DNA of 64,000 nt, from assembly GCF_024622195.1 (NCBI RefSeq), contig NZ_JANKBI010000019.1:58665-122664 (forward strand). The letters are read 5' to 3'. This DNA is from Murimonas intestini (GTDB lineage Bacteria > Bacillota > Clostridia > Lachnospirales > Lachnospiraceae). Each line of letters opens with the position of its first letter. The stretch's first letter is position 1. The position numbers were made by a program, and so were the translations under genes. Below the pieces are notes generated by a model. It had not been told where the DNA came from and did not search any database. It worked only from the letters and a program-made list of their open reading frames with translations. Of this stretch, positions 50,899 to 58,342 are shown in pieces.

Positions 50899-51966
50899 TT
50901 ACTCCTGGTATAATTCCGGATATAATGCTTCACCGATGGCATTCAGTCCGTCAATGGTGCGGATGCCGCTTGTGTACACATCACTTAAATTCAGAGGAAA
51001 TACCTGATTATCTTTTACAGCCTTCAGGCTTGAGAAAGCAGGATCCTCTGTGATATTCTTCAGTGCCTCAGAACCTGCGCCTTCTCCGTACCCTTCCATA
51101 TGTATCACGAAGATAGCATCAGGATCGAGTGCAACAAGATCTTCTTTTCCGATCTGTCCGTCAGCGTCCGCCAGCTCTCCGCCCATCTTTGTCACCATGT
51201 CGCCTGCAAGCATTGTATCACCGTATACATTGATGGAATCACCGAGGAATTCTACCACAAGCACTTTCTTCTTTTCCTTGCCTTTAGCTGCCTCTGTCAC
51301 TTTGTCAACAGCGGCTTCCATCTCATCAACGATGGCCTGGGCTTTATCCTCCACGTTAAAGATCTTTCCAATTGTCAGGATATCCTGGTATTCATTCTCC
51401 ACTGTCCTCTTTTCGCTGATATCATTTGAATTCAGCGCCATGTATGTATTAACGCCATTCTTATGCCAGTAATCCACGTCTCCCAGTGATTTTTCAGAGA
51501 AGGTGGACTTCCATGCCAGAATAAAATCCGGCTCCAGCATGATTGCCGCTTCTTTGCTCATAGCTGCATTGCTGTCTGTGAAATCATTAAATTCTTTATC
51601 TTCGATTTTAGCATAAGCATCCTGTAAGGAAGGTGTGATATCATCCTTAGTGACACCGATGATAGAGATAATATTATCCTCAAGCTCCAGAGCCAGCATA
51701 GTCTCCACAGAATTCTGCCATGCAGTAATAACCTTTTTAGGCGCCTCAGTAAAGGTTTCCTCTACAGGTTCTTTCTCATAATTAAACGTACTGATCGTGA
51801 GAGGATAATTAGAGGCGTTTTCATCCTCCGCTTCTGTCTCCTGCACTTCTGTGACAGTTTCCGTTGTCCCTTCAGCCGCTTCCGCCACTGTTCCATTTCC
51901 TGCACCCCAGGCTGTCAGGCCGCAGATCATTCCCGTCATTACAATTGCTACTGCTTTTTTCTTCAT
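50899..51966 (-). CDS. ABC importer binding protein (BtuF/FecB type)
   Basis: A 355-residue periplasmic-binding-fold protein of the iron-complex/B12 class. The signal peptide runs to about residue 30. At the lipobox position it reads GLTAWGAGNG: Trp replaces the Cys that would carry the lipid. A signal-peptidase-I-type AEA follows. The mature part shows PKKVITAWQNSVETMLAL and DPDAIFVIHMEGYGEG. GGAG lies about ten bases before the ATG at 51966. It is first in the riboswitch-controlled operon. Confidence 0.9.
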   Translation of the reverse strand: MKKKAVAIVMTGMICGLTAWGAGNGTVAEAAEGTTETVTEVQETEAEDENASNYPLTISTFNYEKEPVEETFTEAPKKVITAWQNSVETMLALELEDNIISIIGVTKDDITPSLQDAYAKIEDKEFNDFTDSNAAMSKEAAIMLEPDFILAWKSTFSEKSLGDVDYWHKNGVNTYMALNSNDISEKRTVENEYQDILTIGKIFNVEDKAQAIVDEMEAAVDKVTEAAKGKEKKKVLVVEFLGDSINVYGDTMLAGDMVTKMGGELADADGQIGKEDLVALDPDAIFVIHMEGYGEGAGSEALKNITEDPAFSSLKAVKDNQVFPLNLSDVYTSGIRTIDGLNAIGEALYPELYQE

Positions 51967-52060
51967 TTTTTCATTTCTCCTTTGAATGATTTTTATATAC
52001 CACCGCAGCTGCACATCCTCCCTGAAGGTCTTATTTCACAAGAACAAAGTTTCCCTGAAT

Positions 52061-52088
52061 AAAAAAATGCCTGCACGATCCGCAGACA
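52061..52088 (-). terminator. Riboswitch-linked intrinsic terminator
   Basis: Leftward, TGTCTGC (complement of 52082-52088) pairs with GCAGGCA (complement of 52068-52074), followed by seven Ts (52061-52067). It lies between the cobalamin riboswitch and the importer genes and is the probable expression platform: ligand binding favours termination. Confidence 0.85.
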
Positions 52089-52195
52089 TTTCATTTATTC
52101 CAGCTGGCAGCACAGTATATGCAGCGTGTAAATACACGCCTTCTGCCCCCTGTGCCGGCTGTCATATATTCTTTATTGGGTGTGGATACTTTCTG

Positions 52196-52388
52196 CGGAA
52201 GATACCAACCTTATATTAAGCAGGTTTCCTGGCTCATGGCTCATGCGCAGCAGCATGCCTTCTCACACTTTCATGCAATGACATTTTATGCCTCTGCTCA
52301 CCATTTACAGTGACCGGATCGCTTAGGATTTACACCTAATTCCCTATTACCCCACCTTGTGGGCACTTAATATCCTTTTATCAATTAC
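52196..52388 (-). promoter_or_regulatory. Cobalamin riboswitch
   Basis: Leftward transcript with the B12 box near its 3' end: GAGCCAGGAAACCTGCTTAA (complement around 52213-52232). Upstream the core shows GGTGGGGTAATAGGGAA and TCCTAAGCGATCCGGTCACTG, which fit the conserved core and P-stems of this class. It controls the importer operon at 51966-49076 through the terminator at 52061. Confidence 0.9.
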
Positions 52389-52395
52389 TGCCAAT

Positions 52396-52425
52396 ATACT
52401 ACACCATATATCTGCAAAAAGTCAA
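52396..52425 (-). promoter_or_regulatory. Promoter of the riboswitch-controlled operon
   Basis: Leftward: TTGACT (complement of 52420-52425), 18 bases, TAGTAT (complement of 52396-52401). It starts the transcript just before the riboswitch. Confidence 0.6.
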
Positions 52426-52463
52426 CCCTCGTTTTGACTCATATGCAGATCGGACGTTATAAA

Positions 52464-52490
52464 GTTACTGGTCACGGAGAAACAATAACT
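52464..52490. repeat. Dispersed GTTACTG repeat, copy C (partial)
   Basis: GTTACTGGTCACGGAG is identical to copy A at 43300; after that the sequence diverges (AAACAATAAC instead of TGAACAGTGAC), though the general hairpin shape is kept. Confidence 0.6.
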
Positions 52491-52500
52491 TATTAATATA

Positions 52501-52695
52501 CTAATCCTCCGGCTTCCTCAGCCCTCTGGTGTTCTTTTCCACCAGCTTCCTGGCTATCATGATCTGATGTCCGCATCCCAGGCACTGAAGCCTGAAATCA
52601 GCGCCGACCCTCATGATTTTCCACTCGCTGCTTCCGCAGGGATGCTGCTTTTTCAGCTTCACTATATCTCCGACTTCATAATTAAGCTTTTCCAT
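52501..52695 (-). CDS. DUF951 family protein
   Basis: A 64-residue protein that matches the DUF951 pattern: VGDIVKLKKQHPCGSSEWKI then CLGCGHQIMIARKLVEK. The three Cys (HPCG, CLGCG) may bind a metal. The family is nearly universal in Firmicutes and often encoded near rpsF or chromosome-partition genes. No function is established. Confidence 0.9.
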   Translation of the reverse strand: MEKLNYEVGDIVKLKKQHPCGSSEWKIMRVGADFRLQCLGCGHQIMIARKLVEKNTRGLRKPED

Positions 52696-52747
52696 TCCCA
52701 GCCCAGCTCCTTTACTGAAAAATATGATCTTTCGTAACTATCTTTCC

Positions 52748-53461
52748 CTATATCTGCCCCAATATTTCCCCGATGCTTCCCTGAACTACAAGATTGGCAT
52801 ACTTATCCTGGGGAGTCACAGTCTTATTAATAACTGTCAGCTTGTCCCCCTGATAATAATCCACAAGTCCTGCTGCCGGGTATACCACAAGTGAGGTGCC
52901 TCCGATAATAAGCATATCAGCCTCAGATATGTAACGTACAGCCTTGGAAAGTGTCGTATTGTCCAGCCCCTCTTCATAGAGAACCACATCAGGCTTTATT
53001 GTTCCCCCGCATTCACACTTTGGCACACCGTGTGATTCCAGCATATACTCTGCATCATAAAATTTATGGCATTTCATGCAATAATTCCTGTGGACGCTCC
53101 CATGAAGCTCCAGAACCTCCCTGCTGCCCGCCTTCTGGTGAAGGCCGTCAATATTCTGGGTAATGACAGCCTTCAGCTTGCCCTCTGCTTCCAGCTGCGC
53201 AAGCTTTTGATGGGCTGCATTTGGCTGTGCGTTCAGAACAAGCATCTTATTCCTGTAAAACCTGTAAAACTCTTCTGTGTTCCTCATAAAAAAGGTATGG
53301 CTTAAGATAGTTTCAGGCGGATAATCATACTGCTGGTGATACAGCCCGTCAGTGCTCCTAAAGTCAGGTATCCCGCTTTCCGTGGAAACTCCCGCCCCAC
53401 CGAAGAATACAATATTGCTGCTGCCTTCAATCATTTCTCTCAGACGTGATACACTGTCCAT
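52748..53461 (-). CDS. Sir2-type NAD-dependent protein deacylase
   Basis: A 237-residue sirtuin. NAD-binding motifs GAGVSTESGIPDFRS (about 21-35) and TQNIDGLHQKAG (about 99-110), catalytic His in LELHGSVHRNYC, zinc ligands in CMKCHKF and CECGG, then GGTSLVVYPAAGL. It removes acyl groups from protein lysines. Length and motifs are standard. It is between the DUF951 and sortase genes on the same strand. Confidence 0.94.
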   Translation of the reverse strand: MDSVSRLREMIEGSSNIVFFGGAGVSTESGIPDFRSTDGLYHQQYDYPPETILSHTFFMRNTEEFYRFYRNKMLVLNAQPNAAHQKLAQLEAEGKLKAVITQNIDGLHQKAGSREVLELHGSVHRNYCMKCHKFYDAEYMLESHGVPKCECGGTIKPDVVLYEEGLDNTTLSKAVRYISEADMLIIGGTSLVVYPAAGLVDYYQGDKLTVINKTVTPQDKYANLVVQGSIGEILGQI

Positions 53462-53508
53462 AACAATATCCTCCTTTGCCTTTCCCCATCAGCCTTTATC
53501 ATCAGACT

Positions 53509-54756
53509 TTATTTAGAATCGTAGGTTTCAATCAATTTTCCCTGCACTATAAATCTGGTGGCATCATTTCCGGTACAGGTCGACAGGGTAACTACCTTGT
53601 CCTTACTAGTCACTGCCGTCTTACTCTTAACTACAGAGCGCTCCACCGCGTCATTCAGATATTTCTGAAAATCCTCGTCAGACTCAAAATTCATCTGGTA
53701 CGTCTTACTGTCAGCATATACCTCAGAGCATGAAAAGATCTCATATTTATATATCTTGTCAGGTGTATATATCCAGAAATAGGGACTCTTCTCATACACA
53801 CCTTCTTCATAAAAGTTCTTCAGTTTCCCAAACATAGATCCGTTTTTCATATTATGTCCATAGATCAGTGTGTTCGGGTCCGTCATATCACTATTATTCA
53901 GGTAGTCCATAAAAATGCAGCCTGCGAAGTTATATGTTTTCTGGAACGTATTGTGCAGATAATATTCATTGTCCTCCGCCTGCGCGATAGGATAGCTGAT
54001 ATCAAGGGCTGTCACCTTGATCCATCCTATGATCTCATCATTGATCTTTCTGAGGCTGTCAAAATCCACAGGGCTGGCCGCAATGACTTCCCCGTCTTCA
54101 TTTACTCCTTCTGTCTCTAAAGCATCCGGATCTGCCTGTTTTGGCTCCGACTTCGCCTCATCACCCAGGTATTCCTCCAGAGCGCTGTACTCATCCGTGC
54201 CTTTCTTGTATTCCAGCCATATAGTTGCCAGCTTAAAGGCGGCAAAACAAAATATCCCGATAGCCACCACAAGAAGAATGATCTGGATCACATCCCCCGC
54301 TGTCTTTTTCTTCTTCGGCTTTTTCCCATTCGGGCCGCTCCCTCCGGGATACTGCCCCTGCGGCCGGGTTCCATATGGCCCTGCATTTTGTCCTCTGTAC
54401 TGGCCCTGCCTTGGACCGGCATCCGGCCCCTGGTACTGGCCCCCATATGGACTGGCATTCTGGCCCTGGTACTGCCCCTCATACGGACCTGCATTGGGAT
54501 CCCTGTACTGGCCCCCATACGAACCTGTATTCTGGCCCCGGTACTGACCCTCATACGGGCCGGCTTCCGGCTTCCTGTACTGGCCTTGGTATGGGCCGGC
54601 TTCCGGCTCCCTGTACCGGCCTTCGTATGGGCCGGCATTCTGCCCCCTGTACTGGCCTTCATATGGACCTGTATTGGGGCGCTGGTACTGGCCCTGGCCG
54701 GGACCGGCATATCCATTACTGTTTCTGCCCGTGTTATTCCGTTTTTCCCTTGTCAT
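53509..54756 (-). CDS. srtB: Class B sortase with N-terminal Gly/Gln/Tyr repeat region
   Basis: A 415-residue membrane protein. The first 17 residues are polar, then nine imperfect 12-residue repeats (GPYEGQYRGQNA type, residues 18-125), a basic stretch (KKPKKKK), one membrane segment (about 155-180) and the sortase domain (about 225-415). The catalytic His is in IYGHNMKNGSMFG and the catalytic Cys in LSTCTGND at about 394; Arg follows in ATRF. The repeats would be cytoplasmic by the usual topology. The gene overlaps the end of the kinase gene by 23 bases. It links surface proteins to the wall or assembles pilins; no substrate with a sorting signal is in the window. Confidence 0.88.
   Translation of the reverse strand: MTREKRNNTGRNSNGYAGPGQGQYQRPNTGPYEGQYRGQNAGPYEGRYREPEAGPYQGQYRKPEAGPYEGQYRGQNTGSYGGQYRDPNAGPYEGQYQGQNASPYGGQYQGPDAGPRQGQYRGQNAGPYGTRPQGQYPGGSGPNGKKPKKKKTAGDVIQIILLVVAIGIFCFAAFKLATIWLEYKKGTDEYSALEEYLGDEAKSEPKQADPDALETEGVNEDGEVIAASPVDFDSLRKINDEIIGWIKVTALDISYPIAQAEDNEYYLHNTFQKTYNFAGCIFMDYLNNSDMTDPNTLIYGHNMKNGSMFGKLKNFYEEGVYEKSPYFWIYTPDKIYKYEIFSCSEVYADSKTYQMNFESDEDFQKYLNDAVERSVVKSKTAVTSKDKVVTLSTCTGNDATRFIVQGKLIETYDSK
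54382..54705 (-). repeat. 36-base tandem repeats coding the sortase N-terminus
   Basis: Nine in-frame units of 36 bases, each coding 12 residues of the form G-P-Y-x-G-Q-Y-x-x-x-x-A/T. The units differ by a few bases, so expansion or contraction without frameshift is possible. Shadow frames over it on the other strand are not genes. Confidence 0.85.
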
Positions 54757-55945
54757 TATTTTTCACTCCGTTCTTAGCGGCTGACTTTGCTGCAGCCTTT
54801 CCCTTCTTTTTCAGATCCAGCTTCTGATACAGCGGCAGCTGTACCGTGAAACAGATTCCCCCTCTGTCGCTCTCTGCCCTGATAATTCCTCCATGCAGCT
54901 CTACGATCTCTTTTGCTATAGAAAGTCCCAGTCCGGCTCCCCCGGTCTGGCTGGAACGCGCATTGTCCACCCGGTAAAACTTTTCAAAAATAGAAGACAG
55001 TTTCTGGGGCGGTATAGGATCTCCCTGATTTGTGAATGTGATTATAATGCTTCCATTATGGCCGTGGGCCTGAATGTCTATATTCGTCCCCCTGTAGCAG
55101 TAGGCTATGGCATTTCTGAGCAGATTATCAAAGACCCTTGCCAGTTTATCAGGATCGCCGTTCACAAGAAGGCCTTCATCCGTCTGTATGGAACATGTGA
55201 GATCCTTCTCACTTAACACAGCGTAACTCTCATCAGCCAGCTGCTCCAGCATCATGGATACATCCAGGACATCTCTCTCCAGAACAATATCCTGCAGATT
55301 GAACCTTGTTATTTCAAAGAACTCACTTATAAGTTCCCCCAGCCTTATGGCCTTTTCCAGAGAAATATGGATATATTTTGCCTTTTCCTCCGCTCCCATA
55401 TCCGGCTGCTCGTCCAGCATAGTCAGATATGCGATCACGGACGTCAGTGGAGTCTTCAGGTCATGGGCCAGATACACCACCAGGTCATTTTTCCTCTGCT
55501 CGCTCTCAATCGCCGCATTTTCACGCCTCTTAAGTGTCATCTTCAGCGTAGTCAGCCTCTCGGCCAGCGGCCTTAGCTCCGGAACGAGAGTTACCGGGGC
55601 ATCAGAATCGCTCAGTATATTCTCAATCTCTTTTCCTATGTCATCCAGGTATCTTGTCATCTTGCTGATCGCAATGTAAAAGAACAACAGGAACAGCAAT
55701 ACAAACCCAATACCTAAAAACAGGCCCTTGTTGTCCATGAACACTCTTCCGTACAGCTGGTTGGCTGCCTCATGTTCCATACCGAACTTCATGAGCAGCT
55801 TAATAACCAAAGCCGGAAAGCTCTTCTGAAAGATACCGTCAATAACGATTTTCAGCAGAGCATATCCCACTCCCATAGCCAGAAGTGAGATCAGCAGTGT
55901 CCTGACCAGCAGGCCCGTCTTTAATTTCCTGTAATTATTTTTCAA
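54734..55945 (-). CDS. Membrane sensor histidine kinase (VanS-like)
   Basis: A 403-residue kinase with two membrane segments (about 10-30 and 75-95) and a short outer loop. HAMP-like linker, then HisKA with phospho-acceptor His in VVYLAHDLKTPLTSV (about residue 160) and an ATPase domain with NLLRNAIAYC, GAGLGLSIAK and a final Lys-rich tail. It overlaps its response-regulator gene by 11 bases and the sortase gene by 23, so the three are one operon. The signal is unknown; the outer loop is about 40 residues. Confidence 0.92.
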   Translation of the reverse strand: MKNNYRKLKTGLLVRTLLISLLAMGVGYALLKIVIDGIFQKSFPALVIKLLMKFGMEHEAANQLYGRVFMDNKGLFLGIGFVLLFLLFFYIAISKMTRYLDDIGKEIENILSDSDAPVTLVPELRPLAERLTTLKMTLKRRENAAIESEQRKNDLVVYLAHDLKTPLTSVIAYLTMLDEQPDMGAEEKAKYIHISLEKAIRLGELISEFFEITRFNLQDIVLERDVLDVSMMLEQLADESYAVLSEKDLTCSIQTDEGLLVNGDPDKLARVFDNLLRNAIAYCYRGTNIDIQAHGHNGSIIITFTNQGDPIPPQKLSSIFEKFYRVDNARSSQTGGAGLGLSIAKEIVELHGGIIRAESDRGGICFTVQLPLYQKLDLKKKGKAAAKSAAKNGVKNNDKGKTE

Positions 55946-56630
55946 CTTTGTATCCCACTCCCCAGACTGTCTTGATAAAGTCTGTCTTACCCGTCGGACC
56001 GCTCATTTTTTCACGCAGATGCCGGATGTGTACCATGACAGTGTTATTGCTGTTCTTATAATACTTCTCCTTCCACACCTGTTCAAAAAGCTGTTCTGAA
56101 CTGATAACCTGTCCCCTGTTCTCACAGAGTATCCAGAGAATATCAAATTCTATCGGTGTCAGGGTCAGCTCCTTCTCGTTATATGTGCACTCATGCGTGC
56201 TCCTGTTCAGCACAAGGCCAGCAAAGTCAATCACATCCTCCTGAGGCTTGCTGCCCTCATTATACTTAGTGAACCTGCGCAGCTGGGCCTTAACTCTTGC
56301 GATCAGCTCCAGCGGATTAAAAGGCTTTGCGATATAGTCATCCGCTCCCAGGGTAAGTCCGTTGATCTTATCCATGTATTCTGTCTTTGCTGTGAGCATA
56401 ATAACAGGAAATGTATATGTCTCCCTTATTTTCTGCAATATGGTGAAGCCGTCAATATCTGGCAGCATCACATCCAGAAGCGCCATGTCCGGAGTATTCT
56501 CCTCCACGCATTTCAGTGCATCCGTACCGTTATAGCACTTGATGACTTCATAATTTTCATTTTTAAGATAAAGCTCTACTACATCTGCGATTTCTTTTTC
56601 ATCGTCTACTATTAATATCCTGCTCCCCAT
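55935..56630 (-). CDS. OmpR-type response regulator (VanR-like)
   Basis: A 231-residue regulator. Receiver domain (about 1-120) with LIVDDEKE, phospho-acceptor Asp in ALLDVMLPD and Lys in IAKPFNP. Winged-helix DNA-binding domain (about 130-228) with LTPIEFDILWILCENRGQVIS and NTVMVHIRHLREKM. First in the operon with the kinase and sortase genes, which it probably controls. Confidence 0.94.
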   Translation of the reverse strand: MGSRILIVDDEKEIADVVELYLKNENYEVIKCYNGTDALKCVEENTPDMALLDVMLPDIDGFTILQKIRETYTFPVIMLTAKTEYMDKINGLTLGADDYIAKPFNPLELIARVKAQLRRFTKYNEGSKPQEDVIDFAGLVLNRSTHECTYNEKELTLTPIEFDILWILCENRGQVISSEQLFEQVWKEKYYKNSNNTVMVHIRHLREKMSGPTGKTDFIKTVWGVGYKVEK

Positions 56631-56777
56631 TATGAGTGTTCCTCCTATTAATTATTATCACTGTCCTGTTTCCGTGCGCCGCTGTTATTTATCCCAGCGG
56701 GCAGCGGTCAGAACTTCCCCTGTATAACGGCATCCTGCATGTCCCTCTGCAGGCCGGATGCCGCCGCGCCTGTTCTC

Positions 56778-58169
56778 CTACAGCTCACAGTTCCCCACTG
56801 TCCTCGGGAATGGTACTACGTCACGGATGTTTGACATGCCTGTCAGATACATCACACAGCGCTCAAATCCCAGGCCAAACCCTGCATGCCTGGTTGAACC
56901 GTACTTGCGCAGATCCAGATAGAAGCCATAGTCTTCAGGCTTAAGGCCCAGCTCTTCCATACGTCCCATAAGAATACCGTAGTCATCCTCCCTCTGGCTT
57001 CCTCCGATGATCTCACCGATGCCGGGGACAAGGCAGTCCATGGCTGCCACGGTTTTTCCGTCTTCGTTTAATTTCATGTAGAACGCCTTGATCTCCTTGG
57101 GATAATCAGTCACGAATACGGGACGTTTGTAGATCTGCTCTGTCAGATAGCGCTCATGCTCTGTCTGAAGGTCGCATCCCCATGAAACCTTATAATCAAA
57201 TTTGTCATTATTCTTTTCAAGTATCTCTACTGCCTCAGTGTATGACACACGGGCAAAATCAGAATTAAGCACATGATTCAGCCTGTCCAGAAGCCCCTTG
57301 TCCACAAATGAATTAAAGAACTCCATCTCCTCAGGCGCATGCTCGAGGACATAACGGATCACGTATTTCAGCATGGCTTCTGCAAGAATCATGTCATCCT
57401 GAAGATCAGCAAATGCTATCTCCGGCTCAATCATCCAGAATTCTGCAGCGTGGCGTGTTGTGTTTGAATTCTCTGCCCTGAAGGTTGGTCCAAAAGTATA
57501 GATATTGCGGAATGCCTGGGCAAATGTCTCTCCGTTGAGCTGTCCGCTGACTGTCAGGTTCGTAGCCTTCCCAAAGAAATCTTTGGAAAAATCCACTTTT
57601 CCGTCATCTGTCTTTGGGATATCTGCCAGATCCATGGTTGTCACCTGGAACATCTCCCCAGCTCCCTCACAGTCACTTCCTGTAATAAGCGGTGTATGCA
57701 CATACACAAAATCCCTGTCCTGAAAAAACTGGTGGATCGCATAGGCGATCAGAGAGCGCACCCTGAATACCGCCTGGAATGTATTTGTCCTTGGACGCAG
57801 ATGTGAGATCGTCCTCAGATATTCAAAGCTGTGGCGTTTTTTCTGCAGAGGATAGTCGGATGCGGATGCTCCCTCAATCTCAACCTCTTCTGCCTGTATC
57901 TCAAACGGCTGCTTTGCCTGGGGTGTCGGTACAAGAATACCCTTTACCACAACAGCAGCTCCTACATTTAATTTACAGATATCTGTAAAGTTTTCCATCT
58001 TGTCATGATATACAACCTGCAGTGTTTCAAAAAATGTGCCGTCATGCAGTACTAAGAAACCAAACGTCTTGGAATCACGCACGCTTCTTACCCATCCGCC
58101 AACACTGATTTCTTTATTCAAATATTTTTCTCTGTCACGATAAATTTCCCTTACTGTCACTAATTCCAT
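56778..58169 (-). CDS. asnS: Asparagine--tRNA ligase
   Basis: A 463-residue class II aminoacyl-tRNA synthetase that charges tRNA-Asn. The N-terminal OB fold (about 10-110) contains GGWVRSVRDSKTFGFLVLHD; the catalytic core has motif 2 FRAENSNTTRHAAEFWMIEPE (shown only by its first residues FRAENS) and motif 3 GFGLGFERCVMYLTG near the end. The length is standard. It stands alone, with the two-component operon downstream. Confidence 0.96.
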   Translation of the reverse strand: MELVTVREIYRDREKYLNKEISVGGWVRSVRDSKTFGFLVLHDGTFFETLQVVYHDKMENFTDICKLNVGAAVVVKGILVPTPQAKQPFEIQAEEVEIEGASASDYPLQKKRHSFEYLRTISHLRPRTNTFQAVFRVRSLIAYAIHQFFQDRDFVYVHTPLITGSDCEGAGEMFQVTTMDLADIPKTDDGKVDFSKDFFGKATNLTVSGQLNGETFAQAFRNIYTFGPTFRAENSNTTRHAAEFWMIEPEIAFADLQDDMILAEAMLKYVIRYVLEHAPEEMEFFNSFVDKGLLDRLNHVLNSDFARVSYTEAVEILEKNNDKFDYKVSWGCDLQTEHERYLTEQIYKRPVFVTDYPKEIKAFYMKLNEDGKTVAAMDCLVPGIGEIIGGSQREDDYGILMGRMEELGLKPEDYGFYLDLRKYGSTRHAGFGLGFERCVMYLTGMSNIRDVVPFPRTVGNCEL

Positions 58170-58289
58170 TGTTCGAACTCCTTTGTCCTATCATCTTTTC
58201 TTTCCTTAGTATAGCTTATTCTTCCCTGCTGCGCAAGCTATTACACCTTATTTTTACATTTCTATTACACTATTTCCCGCTAAAGATAA

Positions 58290-58328
58290 CCGCTGCAAAA
58301 CAGATGTACGTCATCTGTTCTGCAGCGG
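58290..58328 (-). terminator. Hairpin after the beta-propeller gene
   Basis: CCGCTGCA-AAACAGATG (58290-58306) pairs with 58312-58328 with small imperfections. It lies 15 bases past the stop at 58343. The T-run is weak (GGTTATCTTT). Confidence 0.55.
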
Positions 58329-58342
58329 TCTGACGGCTATGC

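Noticed and set aside
54382..54705. Regular repeats that might be a CRISPR array
   Set aside because: Units are contiguous, in frame with the sortase and without unique spacers; no cas genes are near.
54017..54827. Plus-strand frames rich in Trp/Pro/Tyr repeats opposite the sortase N-terminus
   Set aside because: They only mirror the 36-base coding repeats of the sortase gene; no start signal is present.
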